DNA of 6,494 bases from Nitrosarchaeum sp. GTDB taxonomy: Archaea > Thermoproteota > Nitrososphaeria > Nitrososphaerales > Nitrosopumilaceae. Every line of letters starts with the position of its first letter. The first letter of the stretch is position 1. The stretch is taken from the NCBI GenBank assembly GCA_004297665.1, contig SCUP01000097.1, forward strand, positions 1 to 6,494, given 5' to 3'. Both the position numbers and the translations under genes were made by a program. Under the pieces are notes generated by a model. The model worked only from the letters and a program-made list of their open reading frames with translations, had not been told where the DNA came from and did not search any database. Positions 1-6,095 of the stretch are shown piece by piece.

Positions 1-324
1 GGAATTATTACTTACAGGGATTTTGTTCCAGCAAAATTACCTTATTGGTTAGCTCAATCAGCTGATCCAAAGGAAGTTGACAATTATAAAATGAAAAGTA
101 ATCTTGATGAATTCCAAGTAAATCAAATGAACCATCTCCTTCATTTCAAAGCTGTTGATATAATGTCGCCAAATCCAATTACAATTGAATTTGATAAGGA
201 TGTAGGAGTAGCTGTATTGCTAATGATAAGAAATGATATTAGTGGTTTACCAGTTGTTAAAAAATCAAAACTGGTAGGAATTATCACTAAGACCGATATT
301 GTAAATGCTATTGCAGAAGCTTAA
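1..324 (+). CDS. CBS-domain protein, 5'-truncated by window edge
   Basis: The reading frame is open from the first base, so the gene starts outside the window; 107 residues and the TAA stop are visible. The first residues (GIITYRDFVPAKLPYW) look like the end of a first CBS domain, whose typical final strand-helix reads G-I-(I/L)-T-x-R-D. After a linker of about 30 residues a second, complete CBS domain follows (about residues 50-105), starting with 'VDIMSPNPITI' and ending 'LVGIITKTDIVNAIAEA'. An in-frame ATG at 91 falls inside the linker and is unlikely to be the true start. CBS pairs (Bateman modules) usually bind adenosine nucleotides or SAM and act as energy sensors; which ligand this one binds cannot be read from the sequence. 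It lies 59 bases upstream of a UspA gene on the same strand, a frequent CBS/Usp pairing. Cytoplasmic by inference. Confidence 0.85.
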   Translation, partial: GIITYRDFVPAKLPYWLAQSADPKEVDNYKMKSNLDEFQVNQMNHLLHFKAVDIMSPNPITIEFDKDVGVAVLLMIRNDISGLPVVKKSKLVGIITKTDIVNAIAEA

Positions 325-353
325 TTATTATGATTGATAATCTTACTTTGATG

Positions 354-359
354 TTAAAT
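354..359 (+). promoter_or_regulatory. TATA-like box for usp A
   Basis: TTAAAT is centred about 27 bases upstream of the ATG at 384, the distance expected for an archaeal TATA box driving a leaderless transcript. No Shine-Dalgarno motif lies before the ATG, which fits. Inferred from position and composition only. Confidence 0.4.
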
Positions 360-383
360 CACAAAAGAGTGAACTGATTACAA

Positions 384-812
384 ATGATTAGAAAAAACAT
401 AAAGAAAATCCTTGTCCCTATGGATGGCTCGAAGAATTCTATGAGAGGATTAGATGAGGCAATTTATCTTGCAAGACAATGCCACGCAATAATTACTGGT
501 TTGTATGTGATTCCAATATACCCAAGAAATTTCACTGATACTATAATGCCGTATCAAATTCATCTTACTAAATCGGCTAAAAAATTTATGGAATCTGCAA
601 AGACTATCTGTGCTCAAAAAGGCATTGTGTTTAAATCTAAAATATCTTTTGGAAGTCCAACTGTAGAAATTGATGAAATGGCTAGAAATAAAGAATTTGA
701 CATTATTGTTATTGGATCCAGAGGTCAAAGTGGCTTGAAAGAAGCTTTCTTGGGTAGTGTTGCAAATGCTATAGTACATAAATCCAAAATTCCAGTGTTG
801 GTCATAAAGTAG
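384..812 (+). CDS. Universal stress protein, UspA family (usp A)
   Basis: A complete 142-residue single-domain UspA-like protein of normal length. The N-terminal strand ends in the nucleotide-site aspartate (ILVPMDGS, D14). Near the C-terminus it carries the ATP-binding signature G-2x-G-9x-G-S (G111, G114, G124, S125) followed by the usual last strand 'SKIPVLVIK'. This places it in the ATP-binding subgroup of the family; UspA proteins are cytoplasmic, often dimeric, and linked to stress survival and energy status, but the process served here is unknown. The ATG at 384 gives a start ten residues before the first strand, as is typical. The stop codon touches a possible GTG start of the next usp gene, so the two are probably co-transcribed. 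Its 5' third (from base 411) is nearly identical to the oppositely oriented usp gene at the right end of the window, whereas the remainder is not. Confidence 0.93.
   Translation: MIRKNIKKILVPMDGSKNSMRGLDEAIYLARQCHAIITGLYVIPIYPRNFTDTIMPYQIHLTKSAKKFMESAKTICAQKGIVFKSKISFGSPTVEIDEMARNKEFDIIVIGSRGQSGLKEAFLGSVANAIVHKSKIPVLVIK
411..519 (+). repeat. Left arm of long inverted repeat (within usp A)
   Basis: These 109 bases match the reverse complement of 6386-6494 with one mismatch (position 509, G against A). The match stops sharply after 519. The right side is limited by the window edge, so the true repeat may continue upstream of 411 toward the start codon. Synonymous positions are conserved, so this is DNA-level identity and not only protein conservation. 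The arm encodes the first strand and helix of the UspA fold. Confidence 0.95.
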
Positions 813-820
813 TGATTAGT

Positions 821-1288
821 ATGTTTTCAAAAATGCTAACTAGAATTCTTGTTCCATATGATGGCTCCGAATATTCAGTAAAGGCATTAACTAGGGCTAT
901 GGAACTTTCACATAATCTTGACTCTGAGGTTTTTCTATTTTCTGTTGTTTATGTAGACTATATTGCGCCACCTGGAATACTAGGGCTAACCAGAACAAGA
1001 TCAGAAAAAGAGGCTATAAAAAAATGGACTGAATCAGTTAGAGGAAATACAGAAAAAATGTTAAAATCAGCTGTTAAAAGATGTGAACAAAAAGGAGTTT
1101 CTGTATCGTATAACATCACACAAGGTAATGTAGCAAATGAAATTTTGAGCTTTGCAAAAAAGAAAAGAATTTCATTAATAGTAATTGGTAGTCATGGGTT
1201 ACATGGAATTGGGAAACTAAAGACATTAGGTAGTGTCAGTAGAAAAGTTTCCGAACAAGCTAAATGTCCTGTATTATTGGTTAGATAA
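821..1288 (+). CDS. Universal stress protein, UspA family (usp B)
   Basis: A 155-residue UspA-like protein read from the ATG at 821. It has the N-terminal 'ILVPYDGS' strand (D14) and ends with a typical final strand 'CPVLLVR'. The nucleotide-binding loop is G123-SH-G126, but ten residues instead of the usual nine separate G126 from G137-S138, so ATP binding is likely but not certain. A GTG at 812, overlapping the last base of the preceding TAG, would add three residues and suggest translational coupling; an ATG at 833 is a third option. I prefer 821 because it gives a normal short N-terminus with ATG. There is no promoter space before it, so it is probably the second gene of a usp A-usp B operon. 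It is only distantly similar to usp A, so this is an old duplication. A convergent gene begins 17 bases after its stop. Confidence 0.9.
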   Translation: MFSKMLTRILVPYDGSEYSVKALTRAMELSHNLDSEVFLFSVVYVDYIAPPGILGLTRTRSEKEAIKKWTESVRGNTEKMLKSAVKRCEQKGVSVSYNITQGNVANEILSFAKKKRISLIVIGSHGLHGIGKLKTLGSVSRKVSEQAKCPVLLVR

Positions 1289-1305
1289 GTTTCAGAATAA
1301 TTTGT

Positions 1306-1875
1306 CTAGACCCAAAAATGCACATTTCTAACAAAATAAATTATCCCAATAAAAGAAATTCCTAAAATTACACCTGAAAATGTTCCAAATTCAGGAACAA
1401 CACGAGTCCCAATAATTTCAATGTATTTTGTGTCTTTGGGAATTATCATTCCCAATGCATATTGATTAGGAAATTTAGTGAGATCGTATTTTGTATCTAT
1501 GCCGTCAATTACCAGTCGGTATTGCTCATTTTCGGCGGAAATTACTTCAATAGGTAATCGTAACCATAAGACACTATTTGATGGAACGCTTTCCATAGTG
1601 ATTTCAATGGATTTTCTATCCGGATTGATATTCATATATGCCAGTTTTGGCAATTCGTCTATTTTTTTGATATCAACTTCAAAACTTCCATGATAGCCAT
1701 AATAGATATCATATGTTTTTTCATCTATTTTTAATAGATATTTTTCAGACGAGAGTTGTGCAATATCCAAATATTGTGCAAATACATCCCTATCATCAAA
1801 GATATGACTGCCAAAAGCAGTGCTAGTTGGGATTAATGCCAAAATGATAATTGCAAATGCTAAAAATATTTTCAA
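1306..1875 (-). CDS. Secreted/surface protein with PEFG-CTERM-like sorting signal
   Basis: 189 residues. The N-terminus is a clear signal peptide: a lysine, a hydrophobic core (about residues 3-15) and a likely cleavage site near A20-S23. The C-terminus has the tripartite layout of a protein-sorting tail: VPEFG (PEFG at 161-164), a hydrophobic segment (about 166-182), then R183 and a short end. This matches the PEFG-CTERM tails common in Nitrosopumilus-like archaea, thought to be processed by an archaeosortase, so the mature protein is expected at or outside the cell surface. The tail after the membrane segment has a single arginine, fewer basic residues than usual. The central part (about 25-158) is beta-rich by eye and I recognise no domain. 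It starts 35 bases after the stop of usp C on the same strand; it may be co-transcribed or use its own TATA-like box. Function unknown. Confidence 0.85.
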   Translation of the reverse strand: MKIFLAFAIIILALIPTSTAFGSHIFDDRDVFAQYLDIAQLSSEKYLLKIDEKTYDIYYGYHGSFEVDIKKIDELPKLAYMNINPDRKSIEITMESVPSNSVLWLRLPIEVISAENEQYRLVIDGIDTKYDLTKFPNQYALGMIIPKDTKYIEIIGTRVVPEFGTFSGVILGISFIGIIYFVRNVHFWV

Positions 1876-1898
1876 GTTATCTTATACCTCGACAATCC

Positions 1899-1905
1899 TA
1901 ATTAT
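1899..1905 (-). promoter_or_regulatory. TATA-like box for the PEFG-CTERM gene
   Basis: On the minus strand ATAATTA (inside CATAATTAG) is centred about 27 bases upstream of the ATG at 1875. It lies between the usp C stop and the PEFG gene, which would let the latter be transcribed separately. Weak, composition-based evidence in A+T-rich DNA. Confidence 0.3.
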
Positions 1906-1910
1906 GAGAA

Positions 1911-2333
1911 TTACTTTACCACGGTAACTGGAATTTTTGAAGTTTGAACAATATAGTTAGAAACACTACCCAAAAAAAGACGTTTTAGTGTACTTTTACC
2001 TTTTGCACCAATCACAATCATATCGTGTTTGTATTTTTTTGTGAATTGTTCTATGTCATATGCAGGATCATAGCCATAGATTATTTTAGTTGTAAACGCT
2101 ATGTTTTGATTTGTACATCTATCCTCCGCGTCTTGTATAAATTTTTGTGCTTTTTTAGCCAAAGATATTTTGACTTTATCTTTTGAATGACTAACTACAT
2201 GAACAGGTGGAAGTGTTGCAATATGAAGAAGTGTTATTGATGAATTGTTATTTCTAGCAAATTCAATTGCTTTTTCCAATCCTCGGATAGAATTAGGTGA
2301 ACCGTCTATAGGTACAAGAATTTTTCCCATCAT
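1911..2333 (-). CDS. Universal stress protein, UspA family (usp C)
   Basis: A complete 140-residue UspA-like protein. It starts MMGKILVPIDGS (D10), so the start may be either of two adjacent ATG codons (2333 or 2330). The nucleotide-binding motif G109-AK-G112-9x-G122-S123 is intact, followed by the last strand 'SKIPVTVVK', so it belongs to the ATP-binding type. It faces usp A and usp B across the PEFG-CTERM gene and is distinct from both in sequence. It has its own well-placed TATA-like box that predicts a leaderless mRNA, so the structured element at 2500-2600 should lie upstream of, and not within, its transcript. Downstream on the same strand, after 35 bases, comes the surface protein gene. 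Its specific stress role cannot be told from the sequence. Confidence 0.93.
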   Translation of the reverse strand: MMGKILVPIDGSPNSIRGLEKAIEFARNNNSSITLLHIATLPPVHVVSHSKDKVKISLAKKAQKFIQDAEDRCTNQNIAFTTKIIYGYDPAYDIEQFTKKYKHDMIVIGAKGKSTLKRLFLGSVSNYIVQTSKIPVTVVK

Positions 2334-2352
2334 GTTCTAACTTTAATCCTAG

Positions 2353-2360
2353 AATTTATA
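2353..2360 (-). promoter_or_regulatory. TATA box of usp C (leaderless)
   Basis: Minus-strand TATAAATT centred about 24 bases upstream of the ATG at 2333. It is the best TATA match in the window and predicts transcription starting at or within a few bases of the start codon. Confidence 0.6.
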
Positions 2361-2464
2361 CTCATATGTGAATTCTCACCATAAAAATAATCTGAGATAT
2401 TTTTGTTTTAATGGTAAGATTGTAATTACTAGTTATCAGTCATTCTATAAAATATTTCAATCCT

Positions 2465-2470
2465 AAAAAA
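2465..2470 (-). terminator. Possible T-run terminator for the candidate RNA
   Basis: Minus-strand TTTTTT, about 40 bases after the 3' arm of the long stem. A shorter T-rich stretch (2508-2500) directly after the stem is the alternative end. Archaeal termination commonly uses T-runs, but such runs are frequent in A+T-rich DNA. Confidence 0.25.
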
Positions 2471-2499
2471 CGACGTATTTTATTATTGATCCAATCTAA

Positions 2500-2600
2500 T
2501 CAAAAGAACACGGAAACGCTTACACCATATACCAATGTATATCGCGTTGAGTTAACACCCTACGTTTCCGTGCGTTGCACCAAACCGAAGTTTAATGCAA
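2500..2600 (-). ncRNA. Candidate structured small RNA, about 100 nt
   Basis: Read on the minus strand, 2600-2575 folds into an 11-bp hairpin closed by a cUUCGg tetraloop (5' arm 2600-2590, loop 2589-2586, 3' arm 2585-2575) with two U-G pairs. One base later comes a 12-bp stem, 2573-2562 with 2519-2508 (core CACGGAAACG with CGTTTCCGTG), including G-U pairs at both ends. It encloses a small hairpin GGGU-GUUA-ACUC (2560-2549) and a 6-bp hairpin AUAUAC-AUUG-GUAUAU (2542-2527), giving a multibranch shape. The plus strand would lose all four G-U pairs and the UUCG loop, so the minus strand is favoured. The stretch is about 45% G+C, clearly above its surroundings. A TATA-like box lies about 26 bases before 2600, and T-rich sequence follows 2508. 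No protein frame covers it. I do not recognise the family; expression is unproven. Confidence 0.55.
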
Positions 2601-2621
2601 TAATCGTATTACAAAATCACA

Positions 2622-2627
2622 CTTAAA
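2622..2627 (-). promoter_or_regulatory. TATA-like box for the candidate RNA
   Basis: Minus-strand TTTAAG within CTTTAAGTG, centred about 26 bases before 2599. This would place the transcription start at the first base of the UUCG hairpin. Support is positional only. Confidence 0.35.
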
Positions 2628-2665
2628 GATCCAACATGATTATCATTATTGATTTTAAAAGATAC

Positions 2666-2671
2666 AAAAAA
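2666..2671 (-). terminator. Possible T-run terminator of metK
   Basis: Minus-strand TTCTTTTTTG, about 60 bases after the metK stop and before the candidate RNA promoter. It would separate metK transcription from the structured element. The rest of the stretch 2601-2730 shows no gene or repeat that I can support. Confidence 0.3.
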
Positions 2672-2730
2672 GAATGCCATAATACGTAGCCAGTGCTATT
2701 ACATTTGATGCTCTAAATATCCAAATCTGA

Positions 2731-3930
2731 TTATGCTATTGGGTATTTGCCTGAAATCAACTCATTACAAAACTCGTGTATGTTTTGCAGGTTATTTTCA
2801 ACTATTTCATTAATTTGATTTTTTTCTGCATCATGTAATTGTCCTGTAATAGTGGGTTGTACAATGACTGCCTTTGGATCATTTACTGGTCTTCCAATCA
2901 TATTATACATCCAAACACATACTTCATCCAAACCGGATACTTTGGTATGTATTTCATTGGCAATCTTAAAAGAAAGAGCATTGTAGATTTTACCAATGTG
3001 ACTGACGGGGTTTTTGCCAGCAGTAGCTTCAGAACCCGCAGGTCTGCTGGGTGATATTACACGACTCGCCATATTTCCTCTTCCTACTTGTCCAGAATCT
3101 GCACTATCCGCAGATGTGCCTAAAACTGTCAGATAAAGGCCAGACATTCCTCTGTTTTTCGAATCTAAACAATTCATGTTTGTAGTGACTTTCATGCTGT
3201 AATTCTTTTTTAGAAATTCATTTATTTCTTGAAGCATCTCATCTTTTCTTTGAAAATATTGATTCTCAGATGAAATGAATCTATCTACAAATGCTGTAGC
3301 TATAGTAAGATCAACATGATTTGAATCTCTAAACCCCATCACTTTAACATCTTCACCTGATTCCGGGAAGTTGTCTTTGAATTGTTTAGAGTTTATGTGT
3401 TGTTCTGTATTTAGTACGATAGACTCAGTTTCTGTAAATGGTGCATAACCTACAAGTACAGATGTATCATTTGCAGCAAATGATTTGGTATTTTCAAATA
3501 TTGATTGAAGTTCCTTTGATGTTACACCTATTTCTACCTGATATTCCACATGTTCGTCATTTACAAATCTTAGATTTTTTTCAAACCATTTCTTTGCAGT
3601 TTGTATTGCAAAATCTCCTATCGGGAGTTTTCTTTCACCAATATCAAATGTTGCTCTGTCGCCTAAAATCATCTTCATTGGTTTTATGATTTTACCCCCT
3701 CCAAAATTGCTTTCACTTTGCCCTGCCACCAACAATGCTTTATCCATGTTATGGTGCTGAATTGCACCTGTTTCCTTAAGATATAATTTGGATAAATCAA
3801 CCGAAATTTGATTCATTACCAGATCACAGATGGTATCTGGGTGTCCTATTCCTTTTCTCTCTACAATTTCAAATCTTTTTTTAAATGTAGGGATGTTATT
3901 TACCGATTCAATGAATATTTGATTTGTCAC
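2731..3930 (-). CDS. metK: S-adenosylmethionine synthetase, archaeal type
   Basis: A 399-residue protein matching the archaeal methionine adenosyltransferase family (about 400 residues), which makes SAM from methionine and ATP in the cytoplasm. Family blocks seen in order: 'ERKGIGHPDTICD' (24-36), 'HHNMDKALLVAG' (59-70), 'FGGGKII' (76-82), 'AANDTSVLVGYAPFTETE' (152-169), 'GEDVKVMGFRD' (192-202), 'LTIATAFVDRF' (208-218), and the long Gly-rich block 'GQVGRGNMASRVISPSRP' (280-297) followed by 'EATAGKNPVSHIGKIYN' (301-317). The start is GTG; an in-frame TAA lies four codons upstream and the N-terminus aligns with the family, so the call is firm. A CTTATG-containing TATA-like site sits about 25 bases upstream. 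It is divergently arranged with a radical SAM gene, which uses its product. No SAM-riboswitch-like sequence is visible in the 98-base upstream region. Confidence 0.97.
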   Translation of the reverse strand: MTNQIFIESVNNIPTFKKRFEIVERKGIGHPDTICDLVMNQISVDLSKLYLKETGAIQHHNMDKALLVAGQSESNFGGGKIIKPMKMILGDRATFDIGERKLPIGDFAIQTAKKWFEKNLRFVNDEHVEYQVEIGVTSKELQSIFENTKSFAANDTSVLVGYAPFTETESIVLNTEQHINSKQFKDNFPESGEDVKVMGFRDSNHVDLTIATAFVDRFISSENQYFQRKDEMLQEINEFLKKNYSMKVTTNMNCLDSKNRGMSGLYLTVLGTSADSADSGQVGRGNMASRVISPSRPAGSEATAGKNPVSHIGKIYNALSFKIANEIHTKVSGLDEVCVWMYNMIGRPVNDPKAVIVQPTITGQLHDAEKNQINEIVENNLQNIHEFCNELISGKYPIA

Positions 3931-3952
3931 ACAAAAACTTTACAAACAGAAT

Positions 3953-3958
3953 CATAAG
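3953..3958 (-). promoter_or_regulatory. Weak TATA-like box of metK
   Basis: Minus-strand CTTATG (within ACTTATGATT), centred about 25 bases upstream of the GTG at 3930. It is a poor TATA match but at the spacing seen for other genes here. Confidence 0.3.
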
Positions 3959-3998
3959 TCCTATTTCATGATTACCAAAATTGATAATTATCTATTGA

Positions 3999-4004
3999 TT
4001 TAAT
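3999..4004 (+). promoter_or_regulatory. TATA-like box of amrS
   Basis: TTTAAT, centred about 27 bases upstream of the GTG at 4029, implying a leaderless transcript. It lies about 45 bases from the opposing metK box in the shared 98-base intergenic region. Confidence 0.4.
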
Positions 4005-4028
4005 GTTACAATTCATCTGAACCATACC

Positions 4029-5087
4029 GTGCAAAAGGAAACAGTTCTGTATGAGAGGTTAGCAAATCATAAAGTAAGATGCTTGGCATGTGCTAGATAT
4101 TGTGAGCTTGGCGAGGATCAAATTGGTTTGTGTGGAATTAGAGGAAATAAAGGGGGAAAACTAGTTCTTTACGTATATGGAAAGGTCGCAGCAGCCCATA
4201 TTGATCCAATAGAGAAAAAACCAGTAACTCATTTTATGCCTGGAAGTAAGATCTTTTCGATTGGAACAACTGGATGCAATTGGCTGTGTAAATACTGCAT
4301 CAATTTTGATCTCAGCCAAAGACGAAAAATAGAAGGAGTCGATATTACACCTGAAAAAGTGGTAGAAAAGGCACTTCAAAGTGGGTGTCATGGAATAGCA
4401 TACACGTACAATGAACCCAGTATATTTTTGGAATATGCAAGAGATTGTGGCGTATTGGCAAGAAAGAATGGACTGTTTAACATTTTTGTCTCAAATGGAT
4501 ATGGTACACCAGAATCAGTTTCTATGATGAATGAATTTCTAGACAGCATTACAGTTGATTTTAAGGGAAATGGAGAAGAAAAATTTGTTAGAAAATATAT
4601 TGGAATTCCAAATTCTCAGCCTGTTTTTGATACACTATTAGAAATTCGTGATAAAACAAAAATTCATGTAGAAATAACAGATTTGATTGTTCCAGATGTA
4701 GGAGACAATCTTGAATATGCAAAAAAACTCTGCAAGTTTGTTTACGATGAATTTGGACCAGACATGCCAATTCATTTTTTACAGTTTCATCCATCATACA
4801 AGATGATGGAATTCCCTTCAACACCAGTTATCACATTAGAAAAACATCATGAAATTGCAAAGAAAGAAGGTTTGAGGTATGCATATGTTGGTAATGTTCC
4901 AGGACATCCATTGGAACATACCTATTGCCATGAATGCAAAAAAATTGTTGTACGACGATATAATTTTGATATCTTAGAATGGAATCTAGATGATCACAAC
5001 CAGTGCAAATATTGCGGCACCAAAATACCAATCGTGGGAAAATTAAATCCGGCATACAAAGAAAGAAGATTTGAGTTTGTTTTTTAA
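4029..5087 (+). CDS. amrS: AmmeMemoRadiSam system radical SAM enzyme
   Basis: 352 residues, resembling the radical SAM member of the AmmeMemoRadiSam set (related to pyruvate formate-lyase activating enzymes). The N-terminal cysteine-rich part has C18, C21, C25 and C35, followed by '[15 protein letters not shown]' (51-65), a family hallmark. The 4Fe-4S/SAM motif CxxxCxxC is C83, C87, C90 in '[11 protein letters not shown]'. The TIM-barrel region includes '[14 protein letters not shown]' (124-137) and 'HFLQFHPSY' (249-257). After the core comes a zinc-ribbon-like tail, C300-x2-C303 and C326-x2-C329. The enzyme is expected to cleave SAM to a 5'-deoxyadenosyl radical; its substrate is not settled, and it is usually linked with Memo and AMMECR1 proteins, which are not in this window. 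It starts with GTG; the next in-frame ATG would remove the N-terminal cysteines. It sits divergently from metK. The coding end overlaps a T-run that may act as terminator. Confidence 0.92.
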   Translation: MQKETVLYERLANHKVRCLACARYCELGEDQIGLCGIRGNKGGKLVLYVYGKVAAAHIDPIEKKPVTHFMPGSKIFSIGTTGCNWLCKYCINFDLSQRRKIEGVDITPEKVVEKALQSGCHGIAYTYNEPSIFLEYARDCGVLARKNGLFNIFVSNGYGTPESVSMMNEFLDSITVDFKGNGEEKFVRKYIGIPNSQPVFDTLLEIRDKTKIHVEITDLIVPDVGDNLEYAKKLCKFVYDEFGPDMPIHFLQFHPSYKMMEFPSTPVITLEKHHEIAKKEGLRYAYVGNVPGHPLEHTYCHECKKIVVRRYNFDILEWNLDDHNQCKYCGTKIPIVGKLNPAYKERRFEFVF

Positions 5088-5118
5088 CATGATTCTTAAA
5101 TTCAAAACATGCAACATT

Positions 5119-5125
5119 CTTAAAA
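5119..5125 (+). promoter_or_regulatory. TATA-like box of the 139-residue protein gene
   Basis: CTTAAAA, centred about 26 bases upstream of the ATG at 5148, again predicting a leaderless start. It supports this being an independently transcribed gene and not an amrS operon member. Confidence 0.4.
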
Positions 5126-5147
5126 CATTGATTAATCCAGAAGATTT

Positions 5148-5567
5148 ATGATAAACCCTCAATTAATGGATCTACTTGATACCAACAATACCCTTGATAT
5201 CTTAAAGGACTCTGTGGCATATCAACTCCAAAAAATGCAGAGTGTAGAAAAAACTGCAGACGGAAAAGAGTGGTATCAAGATCTCCCCCAAATTGTCAAA
5301 GACAAATTTAATGATTACAAAGAAGCATACGAGAACATCTCTCGTATATTGAAATCAGATCATCATGTAATGTTAAATGAAATGAGCAAGGGGTACTATT
5401 ATTGGAGATTATTACGTTCTTCTTGTAATACATATCAAAATGATTTGATAGAATTTGAACAACAACTAGTTCAAGAATTTAACCTCAAAGAAACAAAAGC
5501 AATTTCAAATAACGAGATTCTAAAAAATTGCATAAAAATACTAACTGAACATGCCGTTGAAGACTAA
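5148..5567 (+). CDS. Uncharacterised helical protein, 139 residues
   Basis: I do not recognise this family. The protein is 139 residues, charged, without signal peptide or membrane segment, so probably cytoplasmic. By eye it is almost all alpha-helical, with possible coiled-coil-forming stretches around 12-32, 46-70 and 96-112. It has an aromatic-rich centre 'KGYYYWRLLR' (81-90) and only two cysteines (93 and 128), which do not form a metal motif. It carries no enzyme signature I can name. It begins 60 bases after amrS on the same strand with its own TATA-like box, and codon use resembles the neighbours, so it looks like a resident gene. Its stop is 11 bases from that of the convergent CBS gene. 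A conserved lineage-specific protein is the most likely identity; a regulatory or scaffold role would be speculation. Confidence 0.75.
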   Translation: MINPQLMDLLDTNNTLDILKDSVAYQLQKMQSVEKTADGKEWYQDLPQIVKDKFNDYKEAYENISRILKSDHHVMLNEMSKGYYYWRLLRSSCNTYQNDLIEFEQQLVQEFNLKETKAISNNEILKNCIKILTEHAVED

Positions 5568-5578
5568 TCCCTTCATCA

Positions 5579-6016
5579 TTACTTTTTTTGCATTCTAGTA
5601 ATTATTTGATCACAAATTTTTCTCATTTCAGAATCAGAACCCACACTGCAAATTTTTACTAAATCAGTGGCTGTTACTATTCCAATAATTTGATTGTCTT
5701 TTTTGACAGGTAGCTTGTGAATGTTGTTTGTTTTCATAATTTGTGCAGCTTCCCAAACTGTTTCGTTTGGGTTTACTTCGATTATTGGCGAAGACATTAC
5801 TTCTTCTAATGGAGCATACAATGGTTTTCCTTCAGCAGCTATTCGTTTAACAAAATCTCTTTCTGTCAAGATGCCTATTGGTAATTGATTTTTAGTTACA
5901 ATGATACAACCAATATTGTTTTTATCCATCAATTTAGCAGCATCCTTGACCGAAGTAGACACATCTAATGTGATCAAATCACTAATCATTACATCTTTTA
6001 CAAATGTATGTGCCAT
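5579..6016 (-). CDS. CBS-domain pair protein, 145 residues
   Basis: Two complete CBS domains in tandem and little else. CBS1 spans about 6-60 ('VKDVMISDLITLDVS' to 'PIGILTERDFVKRI'). CBS2 spans about 70-122 ('LEEVMSSPIIEVNPNETV' to 'IIGIVTATDLVKI'). The G-I-(L/V)-T-x-x-D ends typical of nucleotide-binding CBS domains are intact. A short basic helix (131-145) ends the protein. Stand-alone Bateman modules usually sense AMP, ATP or SAM and regulate partner proteins; the partner is unknown, though four UspA genes are nearby and usp D lies directly upstream on the same strand (79-base gap). It is similar in kind to the truncated CBS protein at the left edge but differs in linker and sequence, so it is not a recent copy. 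The ATG at 6016 has a TATA-like box at the right spacing. Convergent with the 139-residue gene. Confidence 0.93.
   Translation of the reverse strand: MAHTFVKDVMISDLITLDVSTSVKDAAKLMDKNNIGCIIVTKNQLPIGILTERDFVKRIAAEGKPLYAPLEEVMSSPIIEVNPNETVWEAAQIMKTNNIHKLPVKKDNQIIGIVTATDLVKICSVGSDSEMRKICDQIITRMQKK
5583..5589 (+). terminator. Possible T-run terminator after the 139-residue gene
   Basis: Seven T residues, 16 bases after the stop at 5567, suitable as an archaeal terminator. On the other strand the same bases encode the last lysines of the convergent CBS protein, so the run could simply be coding sequence. Confidence 0.3.
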
Positions 6017-6037
6017 ATTATTACCTAAGATTTTCTT

Positions 6038-6045
6038 CTAATAAA
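6038..6045 (-). promoter_or_regulatory. TATA-like box of the CBS-pair gene
   Basis: Minus-strand TTTATTAG, centred about 26 bases upstream of the ATG at 6016. Its presence suggests that the CBS gene can be transcribed independently of the upstream usp D. Confidence 0.4.
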
Positions 6046-6095
6046 CAAGATCCTAATTTTCATATAGAGAAATTATTTTGATGTCAAAAAATTAG

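Noticed and set aside
91..324. Short independent single-CBS protein starting at ATG 91
   Set aside because: The frame is open to base 1 and encodes the end of another CBS domain, so this ATG is in the linker of a longer protein.
450..779. 109-codon minus-strand open frame opposite usp A
   Set aside because: It lies wholly inside a well-supported UspA gene and its translation resembles no family; similar antisense frames occur opposite metK and amrS.
2500..2610. The structured element read as a plus-strand RNA (a TATA-like TATTTTATTATTG lies before it at about 2476-2488)
   Set aside because: On the plus strand four G-U pairs become A-C mismatches, the tetraloop becomes CGAA, and no T-run follows. 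The minus strand fits better, though weak plus-strand transcription is not excluded.
2500..2610. tRNA, 5S rRNA, SRP RNA, box C/D guide or SAM riboswitch
   Set aside because: There is no cloverleaf or T-loop consensus, no convincing C/D box pair, and it is too short for SRP RNA. It lies downstream of metK and not upstream, so a SAM riboswitch for metK is not supported.
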